A DNA stretch of 64,000 nucleotides from Arthrobacter sp. cf158. GTDB lineage: Bacteria; Actinomycetota; Actinomycetes; Actinomycetales; Micrococcaceae. How positions within the stretch are numbered: the first letter of the stretch is position 1; every line of letters begins with the position of its first letter. A model generated the notes under the pieces. The model was not told where the DNA came from. It worked only from the letters and a program-made list of their open reading frames with translations, and did no database searches. Location: positions 33,758 to 97,757 of the forward strand of contig NZ_FNNR01000015.1 in assembly GCF_900106835.1 (NCBI RefSeq), read 5' to 3'. Position numbers and translations under genes: made by a program. Positions 9,723-15,945 of the stretch are shown one piece after another.

Positions 9723-9789
9723 TGGCCCCACCGCCCCTCAGTCAAGGTGCCCGTTCATGCCCCAACACTGCCACTACCCTCTTATGCGC

Positions 9790-9820
9790 TCCACTTTACT
9801 CCACAACGCCCCACAGTCAA
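9790..9820 (-). promoter_or_regulatory. mraZ/dcw promoter overlapped by three MraZ boxes
   Basis: On the minus strand a -35-like TTGACT (9815-9820) and a -10-like TAAAGT (9793-9798) are 16 bases apart. Three boxes TGGGG (9810-9814), TGGAG (9800-9804) and TGGAG (9790-9794) lie between and over them, each separated by exactly five bases. This matches the known MraZ operator design of TGGGN-type repeats at 10-bp period. The site is about 70 bases upstream of the mraZ start, so MraZ bound here would be expected to block RNA polymerase. Confidence 0.85.
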
Positions 9821-9893
9821 CGCAGGAAGGGGTGTTTCTCCACCACTTTGAGATTCAGGAGGCCTGAAATGGCGCGGGATTCCGCGCTGCGGC

Positions 9894-10055
9894 GGAAAGT
9901 GGAGGACGTGCACCGGCAGCTATGGGCAGGACGGGATTCGGTAGGTGAGATTGACTTCACAGGGCCGAATCCACCATTTTTAGCCCCTTGGCCGGAGGAA
10001 AGTGCCCCCTGGTGGTGGAAAGTGGAGTCAGGGGCGCGCAGTGGAGGATGTGGCC
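9894..10055 (+). repeat. Further MraZ-box-like repeats on the opposite strand
   Basis: In the 460-bp region between mraZ and the DUF3040 gene the plus strand repeats GGAAAGTGGAG at 9894-9904 and 10017-10027. The second copy sits in TGGTG-N5-TGGAG (10013-10027), with another TGGAG at 10042-10046. Spacing and sequence resemble the MraZ boxes at 9790-9814 but in the opposite orientation. No plus-strand gene follows, so a role is uncertain. The rest of this gap holds only the terminator at 10086-10108. Confidence 0.5.
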
Positions 10056-10085
10056 CCTGTTGACGGTCAGGCTCTTTAAACGCGA

Positions 10086-10108
10086 AAAGACCCGCAGTGC
10101 GGGTCTTT
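10086..10108 (-). terminator. Rho-independent terminator after the DUF3040 gene
   Basis: Ten-base perfect stem AAAGACCCGC / GCGGGTCTTT with a three-base loop AGT, about 80 bases past the DUF3040 stop. The flanking A and T runs make it usable in both directions, and it would insulate the dcw promoter from upstream transcription. Confidence 0.75.
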
Positions 10109-10189
10109 CGTTGATCCCCTCGGGAACATCAGGGGCAAGCTTCAAACACGTTGGTCACCGGCCGCCACATGCGGGACCGGAGCGGCTGC

Positions 10190-10558
10190 TCAGGAGTCGT
10201 CGCGACGCCGTTCGTCCCATCGCTCTTCCAAGCTGCTCATGAAAGAACTCTTGGGCTTGGCCTTGCCTGGCTTTCCTTTGTTGGCCTTACCGAAGGCCGC
10301 ACCACGCAAGGTGGCGAAGTAGACACCAGCACCCATGACAACAAAGCCGAGGACACCCACCGGTATCGCCTGCAATGAAACCCCGACAAGCAAGAGGAGG
10401 ATGCCGGCAATGGCGCCTAATACGCCGATGATTACATGCCGGGTTGACCAACTGCGGATGGGATCCGAACCCATGGTGTTGGCAAACTTCGGATCGTCCT
10501 CGTGAAGTTGCTTTTCGAGTTGCTCAAGCAGCTTCTGTTCATGCTCCGAGAGGGGCAT
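10190..10558 (-). CDS. DUF3040 family membrane protein
   Basis: A 122-residue protein beginning MPLSEHEQKLLEQLEKQL, the hallmark of the actinobacterial DUF3040 family. It has an acidic helical N-terminus, two adjacent hydrophobic segments (about residues 42-62 and 66-84) and a basic C-terminal tail rich in Lys, Gly and Arg. ATG start with an AAGGAGG site six bases upstream. It lies next to mraZ as in many actinobacteria (Rv2169c position). The biochemical role is unknown; position suggests a link to envelope growth. Confidence 0.85.
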   Translation of the reverse strand: MPLSEHEQKLLEQLEKQLHEDDPKFANTMGSDPIRSWSTRHVIIGVLGAIAGILLLLVGVSLQAIPVGVLGFVVMGAGVYFATLRGAAFGKANKGKPGKAKPKSSFMSSLEERWDERRRDDS

Positions 10559-10698
10559 CGCGACCTCCTTTAGTCAGCCAGCGTCTGGACACAACGCGTC
10601 TTGTGCGTCTGTTACCCAAAACGATCGGACCAAGAAAATCGTTCCCAAAATTCCCTCTTGGTTCAGCGGGCATCTTAGGGCCGACTGTTCAGGAAACA

Positions 10699-10747
10699 GT
10701 TTGTCCAGACGATCTAAATCTCTGTAATAAATAGGATAGTTTGTCCG
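10699..10747. repeat. Direct repeat AGTTTGTCC upstream of the DUF3040 gene
   Basis: The nonamer AGTTTGTCC occurs at 10699-10707 and again at 10739-10747, exactly 40 bases apart, flanking an AT-rich stretch (TAATAAATAGG) in a GC-rich chromosome. It lies in the 238-bp gap between dinB and the DUF3040 gene, where the DUF3040 promoter should be. Probably a regulator site; no family can be assigned. Confidence 0.4.
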
Positions 10748-10796
10748 ACGCCGTTCTGAAAGACGCGTGGAGCCCGGCGGCGCAAGCAGACAAGTT

Positions 10797-12083
10797 CTAA
10801 TGACCGGTTGGAGGCTTCCCCGGTTCCAAAAGACGGGCCGGCAGCAGGGTTTTGGAACCGAAGCGTTCCGACACCCGGTCCAATGCCTGCTCGGCAGCGC
10901 GCCAGTTGTCATCACGGCGGTCCAGACTCAGCTGAAGTGATGTCTGGCCAGCTGGTTCCAGTTGCTCTGCCCGTACTCCCACCAATCGGACGCTCATGGA
11001 TCGTGAGCCCAACGATTCCAGAAGCTGCACGGCAACCTGGTAGATCATCTGCGCGCTGTCCACCGGAGAGTGCACGGTGCGGCTGCGCGTCACGGTGGAG
11101 AAGTCCGAATAGCGCAGCTTAAGTGCCACGGTCCTGGCGAGCATCCCCGAACTCCGCAGACGGGCTGCCGTCCGGTGCGACAACCTCAACAATTCCCGGT
11201 GGAGCAAGGCGTCGTCGCCGGTGTCGACGGAGAACGTCTCTTCGGCCCCAATGCTCTTCTCAAGCCGGGTGGGGGTGACAGGGCGAGGATCAACACCCAT
11301 GGATAAACGGTGGACATGTTCGCCGCTGGCCCCCAGGACCTTCTTCAGCGATGCCAGTGGCGTGGCGGCAACATCAGCCACGGTGCGGATTCCCAGGCGC
11401 GCCAGGACCTCCGCGGTCTTTCCACCGACACCCCAGAGCGCATTCACCGGGAGGCTGTGGAGATAGGGAATAGAGTCCTCGGCATCGATCTGAAGGATGC
11501 CGTCAGGCTTGCATCGCGTGGAGGCGATCTTCGCCACAAACTTGGTACTTGCGATTCCCACGGACGCAGTGATGCCAAGTTCGGTCTGGACTCTTTGGCG
11601 AATGAGGTGGCCGATATCCAAAGGCGACCCGAGCCTTCGAATGGCCCCTCCCACGTCCAGGAAGGCTTCGTCAACGCTGAGCGGCTCCACCAAGTCAGTG
11701 ATGGATGCGAAGATCTCCATGAGCTGCGCGGAAACTTCGTAATACACAGTGTGCCGGGGATTGATGATTACTGCGGCAGGGCACCGCCTCATGGCGATTG
11801 ACATCGGCATGGCGGACTTCACGCCCGTGGCGCGGGCCTCGTAGGAAGCCGAAAGCACCACTGAGCGCTCCGCGGGAAATCCGACTATGACTGGCTTGCC
11901 GCGGAGTTCGGGGCGGCTGCGTAGTTCCACCGAGACGAAGAAGGCGTCCATGTCCACATGAAGGATGCTGGTTCGCCGCATTTCCCGCAGTGCATCTCCA
12001 GCGCTGCGGGCGGCCTCATGGCCGGCACCTGGGGCGCCGCCGAATGCTTCCTGCCTCACAACGGCAATACTATGCCCGGCCAC
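10797..12083 (-). CDS. dinB: DNA polymerase IV (Y family, DinB)
   Basis: Error-prone translesion polymerase. Palm motifs are complete: HVDMDAFFVSVE with the first catalytic Asp, the steric-gate region YEARATGVKSAMPM, and SVDEAFLDV with the second acidic pair. The thumb helix-hairpin-helix (NALWGVGGKTAEVLARLGI) and a little-finger domain follow. It has 428 residues from GTG 12083, which lacks a clear ribosome-binding site. The family usually begins at MRRTSILHVDMDAF, so ATG 11981 (394 residues) is an equally good start. No C-terminal beta-clamp motif was resolved by eye. Confidence 0.92.
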   Translation of the reverse strand: MAGHSIAVVRQEAFGGAPGAGHEAARSAGDALREMRRTSILHVDMDAFFVSVELRSRPELRGKPVIVGFPAERSVVLSASYEARATGVKSAMPMSIAMRRCPAAVIINPRHTVYYEVSAQLMEIFASITDLVEPLSVDEAFLDVGGAIRRLGSPLDIGHLIRQRVQTELGITASVGIASTKFVAKIASTRCKPDGILQIDAEDSIPYLHSLPVNALWGVGGKTAEVLARLGIRTVADVAATPLASLKKVLGASGEHVHRLSMGVDPRPVTPTRLEKSIGAEETFSVDTGDDALLHRELLRLSHRTAARLRSSGMLARTVALKLRYSDFSTVTRSRTVHSPVDSAQMIYQVAVQLLESLGSRSMSVRLVGVRAEQLEPAGQTSLQLSLDRRDDNWRAAEQALDRVSERFGSKTLLPARLLEPGKPPTGH

Positions 12084-12130
12084 TGACTAAACTGGAGGCA
12101 CAGTCAGGCTCAGCCCCAGGAAGGAACACT

Positions 12131-12697
12131 GTGAAGCTCTTTGGAACTCCTCAATCGCGAGGGTTTGCCCTGCTCGCAGTAGGTGTCGCCGTGGCGGCCT
12201 CGGCATGCACACCGTCATCCGATGGTTCGGCCGCTCCATCCCCTACGGGAACGTCCACGCCGTCGTCCGCGTCGTCGCCTGCAGGCTCCGCGTCGTCGCC
12301 CGTCCCGGAAACCACAGGTTTCACCGAGTCAGCCACCCCTGCGCCCGGGACAACGGCGACCGTGAACGCACTGGTTCCCGGCTTCCCTGAGCAACTCATT
12401 CCGGTCATGCCCAAAACATCGGTTCGCTCCAGCAGCTTCGATAAGAGCGCTTCGCTGGCCACAGTGGCCTTGGTGGGGACCATCAAAGCTCCGCCGCAGG
12501 GTGTCGTGGACTATTACAAGGCTTCATTGGAGGCCCAGGGCTTCAAACTTGTTCCCGGGCCGGAGGCCGTGGGCAACGTCACCTCCCTGGACTTCATCCG
12601 CGGCGACGGCGAAACGGTTAACGTATCGGTGCGGCAGAAGGAAGGCGTCTCCACCTTCACCATCGGCGCCAACGTGGCGTCCGGGTCCGTCAAGTGA
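12131..12697 (+). CDS. Putative lipoprotein, unknown function
   Basis: A 188-residue secreted protein. It starts with GTG behind an AGGAAGGA site. The signal peptide is followed by a lipobox-like VAASAC with Cys26 as the likely lipidated residue, then a Ser/Thr/Pro/Ala-rich linker (about residues 27-75) and a C-terminal domain of about 110 residues (VDYYKASLEAQGFKL). It is diverged from dinB and its stop overlaps the start of the polyprenyl synthase gene by four bases (GTGA). It sits where M. tuberculosis has lppM, but the sequence does not look like LppM to me. Confidence 0.8.
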   Translation: MKLFGTPQSRGFALLAVGVAVAASACTPSSDGSAAPSPTGTSTPSSASSPAGSASSPVPETTGFTESATPAPGTTATVNALVPGFPEQLIPVMPKTSVRSSSFDKSASLATVALVGTIKAPPQGVVDYYKASLEAQGFKLVPGPEAVGNVTSLDFIRGDGETVNVSVRQKEGVSTFTIGANVASGSVK

Positions 12698-13788
12698 CGG
12701 CCGTCTCCCACATCACGTCAGAACAGACGCAGTTCATCAATGGCGTCTCCGGAAGATTGAAGGGCTTCCTGTCGGATCAGCAGGAGGTCATGGCAACCGT
12801 CTCCGCCGACGTCGCACCGCTCATCGGGTCCATTTCACATCTGGTCACGGGCGGCAAACGCCTCCGCGCGCTGATGTGCTACTGGGGTTGGAGGGGTGCC
12901 GGCGGCCGTGCGGAGGACCCCAACATTGTTACCGCGGGATGTGCCCTGGAACTCTTTCAGGCGGCAGCTCTCATCCATGACGACATCATTGACCGTTCGG
13001 ATACGCGCCGTGGTGGTCCCAGTGTTCACAAGCGCTTCGGCCAACTTCACGAGATCAATGGCTGGGCCCTCGACAGTGGGCGCTTTGGCGACGCCGCTGC
13101 CATCCTGACAGGCGACCTGTGCCTATCCTTCAGCGAGGAAGCGTTCACCGAGATCGGCCCCCGGGCTGCGGCGGGAACTGCCGCGCGCCGGATCTTCAAT
13201 GTGATGCGTGCAGAAGTAATGGCCGGGCAATACCTTGACATCCTGGAAGAGGTAGCGGGCCCGGTCCGCGATCGGGCAGGTTCTGTGGACCGCGCGCAAT
13301 CGATCATCCGGTACAAATCCGCCAAGTACTCCACTGAACATCCCCTAGCCTTGGGCGGTGCACTGGCTGGAGCGCCCGCTGAGCTCTTGAAAAGCTACTC
13401 GGAATTCTCCTTGCCACTTGGCGAGGCCTTCCAGATGCGGGACGACGTCCTGGGAGTCTTCGGCGATCCTGAAACCACCGGCAAGCCCGCCGGCGATGAT
13501 CTGCGTGAGGGAAAGCGCACCGTTCTGGTTGGCTTTGCCCTTAATCAAGCGCCTGCAGCGGAAGCGGACTACCTTGACCGCGTGCTCGGTAGCCCGGGTC
13601 TCGGTGAAACAGACGTAGCCGAGATTCGACGCATCATGGTTGATTGCGGCGCTTTGGACGCTACGGAGACCCTCATCGCAGAGCTCAGTAACCGCGCCTT
13701 CGGAGCTTTGGAGCGCCTGCCGCTTGACGAGGTCCCGTTGCGGGCCCTTGGCCAATTGGCGGAGGCAGCTGTCAGCCGCGCCGCTTAG
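12694..13788 (+). CDS. Polyprenyl (geranylgeranyl-type) diphosphate synthase
   Basis: Trans-prenyltransferase condensing isopentenyl diphosphate with allylic diphosphates. The first aspartate-rich motif is DDIID (residues 96-100, followed by RSDTRRG); the second is DDVLGVFGD (about 250-258), the form common in actinobacterial IdsA-type enzymes. It has 364 residues. GTG start, coupled to the lipoprotein by a GTGA overlap. The location matches idsA2 (Rv2173) in mycobacteria. Product chain length cannot be decided by eye; precursors for menaquinone or carotenoids are likely uses. Confidence 0.9.
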   Translation: MTAVSHITSEQTQFINGVSGRLKGFLSDQQEVMATVSADVAPLIGSISHLVTGGKRLRALMCYWGWRGAGGRAEDPNIVTAGCALELFQAAALIHDDIIDRSDTRRGGPSVHKRFGQLHEINGWALDSGRFGDAAAILTGDLCLSFSEEAFTEIGPRAAAGTAARRIFNVMRAEVMAGQYLDILEEVAGPVRDRAGSVDRAQSIIRYKSAKYSTEHPLALGGALAGAPAELLKSYSEFSLPLGEAFQMRDDVLGVFGDPETTGKPAGDDLREGKRTVLVGFALNQAPAAEADYLDRVLGSPGLGETDVAEIRRIMVDCGALDATETLIAELSNRAFGALERLPLDEVPLRALGQLAEAAVSRAA

Positions 13789-13834
13789 CAGGAGTCAGTA
13801 GCGTCGGCGCAAGCCAACGGCAGCAGGACATGAC

Positions 13835-13875
13835 GCAGACGACGACGGTGGGAACCGTCGTCGTCTGCTTTTATT
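13835..13875. terminator. Bidirectional terminator between convergent genes
   Basis: Perfect 15-base stem GCAGACGACGACGGT (13835-13849) and its complement (13854-13868), loop GGGA, followed by TTTTATTTG. It lies between the polyprenyl synthase gene (plus) and the convergent Rv2175c-type gene (minus). Confidence 0.9.
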
Positions 13876-13918
13876 TGTCTTTACTGCCGGGGAAGGCGAC
13901 AGCGCAGGGAAGGCGACG

Positions 13919-14272
13919 CTACCAGGCCAAAGACTGGGCGCGGCGCCTGATCTCTGTCTTGCGCCCCTCGCGCAGTGCGTCGATGGGGCGGCCCCGCAGT
14001 GATTCGTCCGGGGTGAACAGCCAAACGATCAGTTCTTCGTCGTTGTAGCCGGCATCGCTGAGAACCGCAATGGTTCCCTTCAAGCTGTCCACAACATGCC
14101 CATCCTGGATAAACAAGGCCGGGATCGAACGGATATTCCGTTCTCCACGCCTGGTGGCTACCAGTGCACGTTCGTCCAAAAGTCCATGGACTTTGGTGAT
14201 GGATACTTCCAACAGTTCGGCAACATCCGGCAGCGGGAGCCAGTCGGAAACAAGGCTTTCTACATTACTCAC
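13919..14272 (-). CDS. Rv2175c-type winged-helix DNA-binding protein
   Basis: A 117-residue protein with an N-terminal helix-turn-helix (WLPLPDVAELLEVSITKVHGL) and a C-terminal helical part (IDALREGRKTEIRRRAQ). In M. tuberculosis the homologue Rv2175c binds DNA and is phosphorylated by the neighbouring kinase PknL, which lowers binding; that is established knowledge. The same neighbours occur here, with the PknL-type kinase 1.7 kb away. GTG start without an obvious ribosome-binding site. Thr and Ser residues near the N-terminus are few, so the phosphosite may differ from Rv2175c. Confidence 0.82.
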   Translation of the reverse strand: MSNVESLVSDWLPLPDVAELLEVSITKVHGLLDERALVATRRGERNIRSIPALFIQDGHVVDSLKGTIAVLSDAGYNDEELIVWLFTPDESLRGRPIDALREGRKTEIRRRAQSLAW

Positions 14273-14418
14273 GGATCAAGGTTGCCACGCCGCCCCGCCC
14301 GGCGCCTAGCCGGAGCCCGACGCCGGTATCCAGGGATCGCCGGTTTGTCGCCATTTCATTCCGAATAAATAGCTGCGGATAATCCGTGACGCCGGGAATT
14401 CTTGTGCCGATTGAATAA

Positions 14419-14435
14419 GTGTGAGAGATTCACAC
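14419..14435 (+). promoter_or_regulatory. CRP-like palindrome upstream of the LysM transglycosylase gene
   Basis: GTGTGAGAGATTCACAC is a perfect six-base inverted repeat with a five-base centre. It resembles CRP/GlxR sites (TGTGA-N6-TCACA) but is one base short in the spacer. It sits 95 bases before the gene. Related genes for cell wall hydrolases are known CRP/GlxR targets in mycobacteria and corynebacteria. Confidence 0.45.
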
Positions 14436-14502
14436 TGATCACACTTGCACCATTGATAACATCAGTAACATTGGTAACACTGACAACAGCGCTAACAATC
14501 GC
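14431..14502 (+). repeat. Degenerate 9-bp tandem repeat, eight units
   Basis: From 14431 the sequence runs in 9-base units: cacactgat, cacacttgc, accattgat, aacatcagt, aacattggt, aacactgac, aacagcgct, aacaatcgc. TAACA (or CAACA) recurs at 14457, 14466, 14475, 14484 and 14493, exactly nine bases apart. The tract ends 27 bases before the ATG of the LysM transglycosylase gene, so it lies in the promoter or 5' leader. Confidence 0.8.
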
Positions 14503-14529
14503 CCCCGCTGTTGAGATGAGGACACTTTC

Positions 14530-15870
14530 ATGACGACGCCCCGCTCGCCGAAACGAACCATGAGCATGCCGGTCATCGCGGCAACCACGGCTGCGCTTCC
14601 CGCCGTGGTTTTGTCTTCGCTTGCCCTGGCTCAACCGTCCATGGCTGCCCCCGCCCCGCAGCCCCGCAAAATCCCTGCGACCCTTGCTGCCGCCATGAAG
14701 GCCCAGGCGGTCAGCACCGCCACCGTGATCCCTGCCCAAGCGGTCGCGGCAACCCTCCCGGCTGCACTGCGCCCCATGGCCCCGTCAGTTCCGGACACCT
14801 ACACGATCGTCCGCGGAGATACCATCAGCGCCATTGCGCGTCGATTCAACCTGGACACCAATGCTGTGCTCCAGCTGAACAAACTCACGGCCACGACGCT
14901 GATCTACCCGGGCCAGACCATCAAACTCAAGGGCACGGCTACCTCCGCACCCGCGCAGCCTTCGGCCCCGACGACTCCCACTGCCCCCAGCAACGCAACG
15001 GTTTACACCGTGGTGTCCGGGGATACTTTGGGCGCAATCGCCGCCAAGCATGGCGTGCCGCTGTCCAGCATTTTCAGCTGGAACAACCTCAACGGCAGCT
15101 CCATCATCTACCCCGGGCAGAAGATCAAAGTCAGCGGCGGAACCGCGCCCGCGACGCCGTCAACTCCTGCTCCAGCGCCCGCGCCTGCGCCCACTCCCCT
15201 GGCCACCACGGGCTCGTACACCATCAAGGCCGGCGACACCCTGAGCTCCATCGCGTCACGCCACGGAGTTTCCTTGAGCGCCTTGATGACGGCCAACAAC
15301 GTGACAGCAACCACCGTCATTTACCCAGGCCAGAAGCTCACTATCCCCGGTGCCAGCCTCCAGCCGGCCGGCGACACCAAACCGCTGGTACCCAGCACGT
15401 TCCTGGGCTTCACCTACCCGCCGGCTGTTGTCAGCTCCGCCAACGAAAACAAGGCATTGCTTAATGCCTCCCCCGTTCCCAGCCGCGCTGAGATGAAGGG
15501 CATCGTGGCCGATACGGCACGGCGGATGGGCGTGAGCCCCTCGTTGGCTTTGGCCTTCGCCGAACAGGAATCCGGTTTTGACCAGCGGGCTGTATCGCCC
15601 GCCAACGCCATCGGCACCATGCAGGTCATCCCGTCTTCCGGTCAGTGGGCCTCTGACCTTGTGGGCAGGAAGCTCAACCTTCTGGATCCGTACGACAATG
15701 CAACGGCAGGTGTCGCCATCATCCGGGCGCTGATCGCCACGAGCAAGGACCTGGACACGGCGATCGCCGGCTACTACCAGGGCCAATACTCGGTCAGCAA
15801 GTACGGCATGTACGACGACACCAAGCGTTACGTCGAGTCGATCAAGGCCCGCCAGCGCACCTTCGGCTAG
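14530..15870 (+). CDS. Secreted LysM lytic transglycosylase
   Basis: Secreted peptidoglycan hydrolase. The 446 residues comprise a signal peptide (about 1-39, ending SMAA), an Ala/Pro-rich linker, three LysM domains (about 89-133, 158-201 and 229-273, each of the form YTxxxGDTxxxIA...IYPGQxI) and a C-terminal lytic transglycosylase domain (about 318-436). The latter has the signature EQESGF, with catalytic Glu347 likely, plus AIGTMQVIP and AGYYQGQY. LysM domains bind glycan and the SLT domain cleaves MurNAc-GlcNAc bonds. Start chosen for the TGAGGA site seven bases upstream. It stands between an Rv2175c-type regulator and a PASTA kinase, suggesting wall remodelling under kinase control. Confidence 0.92.
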   Translation: MTTPRSPKRTMSMPVIAATTAALPAVVLSSLALAQPSMAAPAPQPRKIPATLAAAMKAQAVSTATVIPAQAVAATLPAALRPMAPSVPDTYTIVRGDTISAIARRFNLDTNAVLQLNKLTATTLIYPGQTIKLKGTATSAPAQPSAPTTPTAPSNATVYTVVSGDTLGAIAAKHGVPLSSIFSWNNLNGSSIIYPGQKIKVSGGTAPATPSTPAPAPAPAPTPLATTGSYTIKAGDTLSSIASRHGVSLSALMTANNVTATTVIYPGQKLTIPGASLQPAGDTKPLVPSTFLGFTYPPAVVSSANENKALLNASPVPSRAEMKGIVADTARRMGVSPSLALAFAEQESGFDQRAVSPANAIGTMQVIPSSGQWASDLVGRKLNLLDPYDNATAGVAIIRALIATSKDLDTAIAGYYQGQYSVSKYGMYDDTKRYVESIKARQRTFG

Positions 15871-15887
15871 GCACTTTCAAGCACCTC

Positions 15888-15929
15888 GGGAGGGGTCCGG
15901 ATCCTTTGTGGATTCGGGCCCCTTCCCCG
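15888..15929 (+). terminator. Terminator between LysM transglycosylase and kinase genes
   Basis: Imperfect long hairpin GGGAGGGGTCCGGATCC (15888-15904) and GGATTCGGGCCCCTTCCC (15910-15927), loop TTTGT, just after the transglycosylase stop and before the kinase ATG. The following sequence is only weakly T-rich, so termination may be partial. Confidence 0.55.
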
Positions 15930-15945
15930 TCTCGTTTAGGATCGT

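Noticed and set aside
9848..10063. Possible 71-codon plus-strand gene in the mraZ upstream gap
   Set aside because: No convincing start signal, odd composition, and it overlaps MraZ-box repeats; better explained as regulatory DNA.
14273..14529. Possible c-di-AMP (ydaO-type) riboswitch before the LysM hydrolase gene
   Set aside because: Such riboswitches precede wall hydrolase genes in actinobacteria, but the conserved GGGGACCCA-like and GAATC-like segments are not present here.
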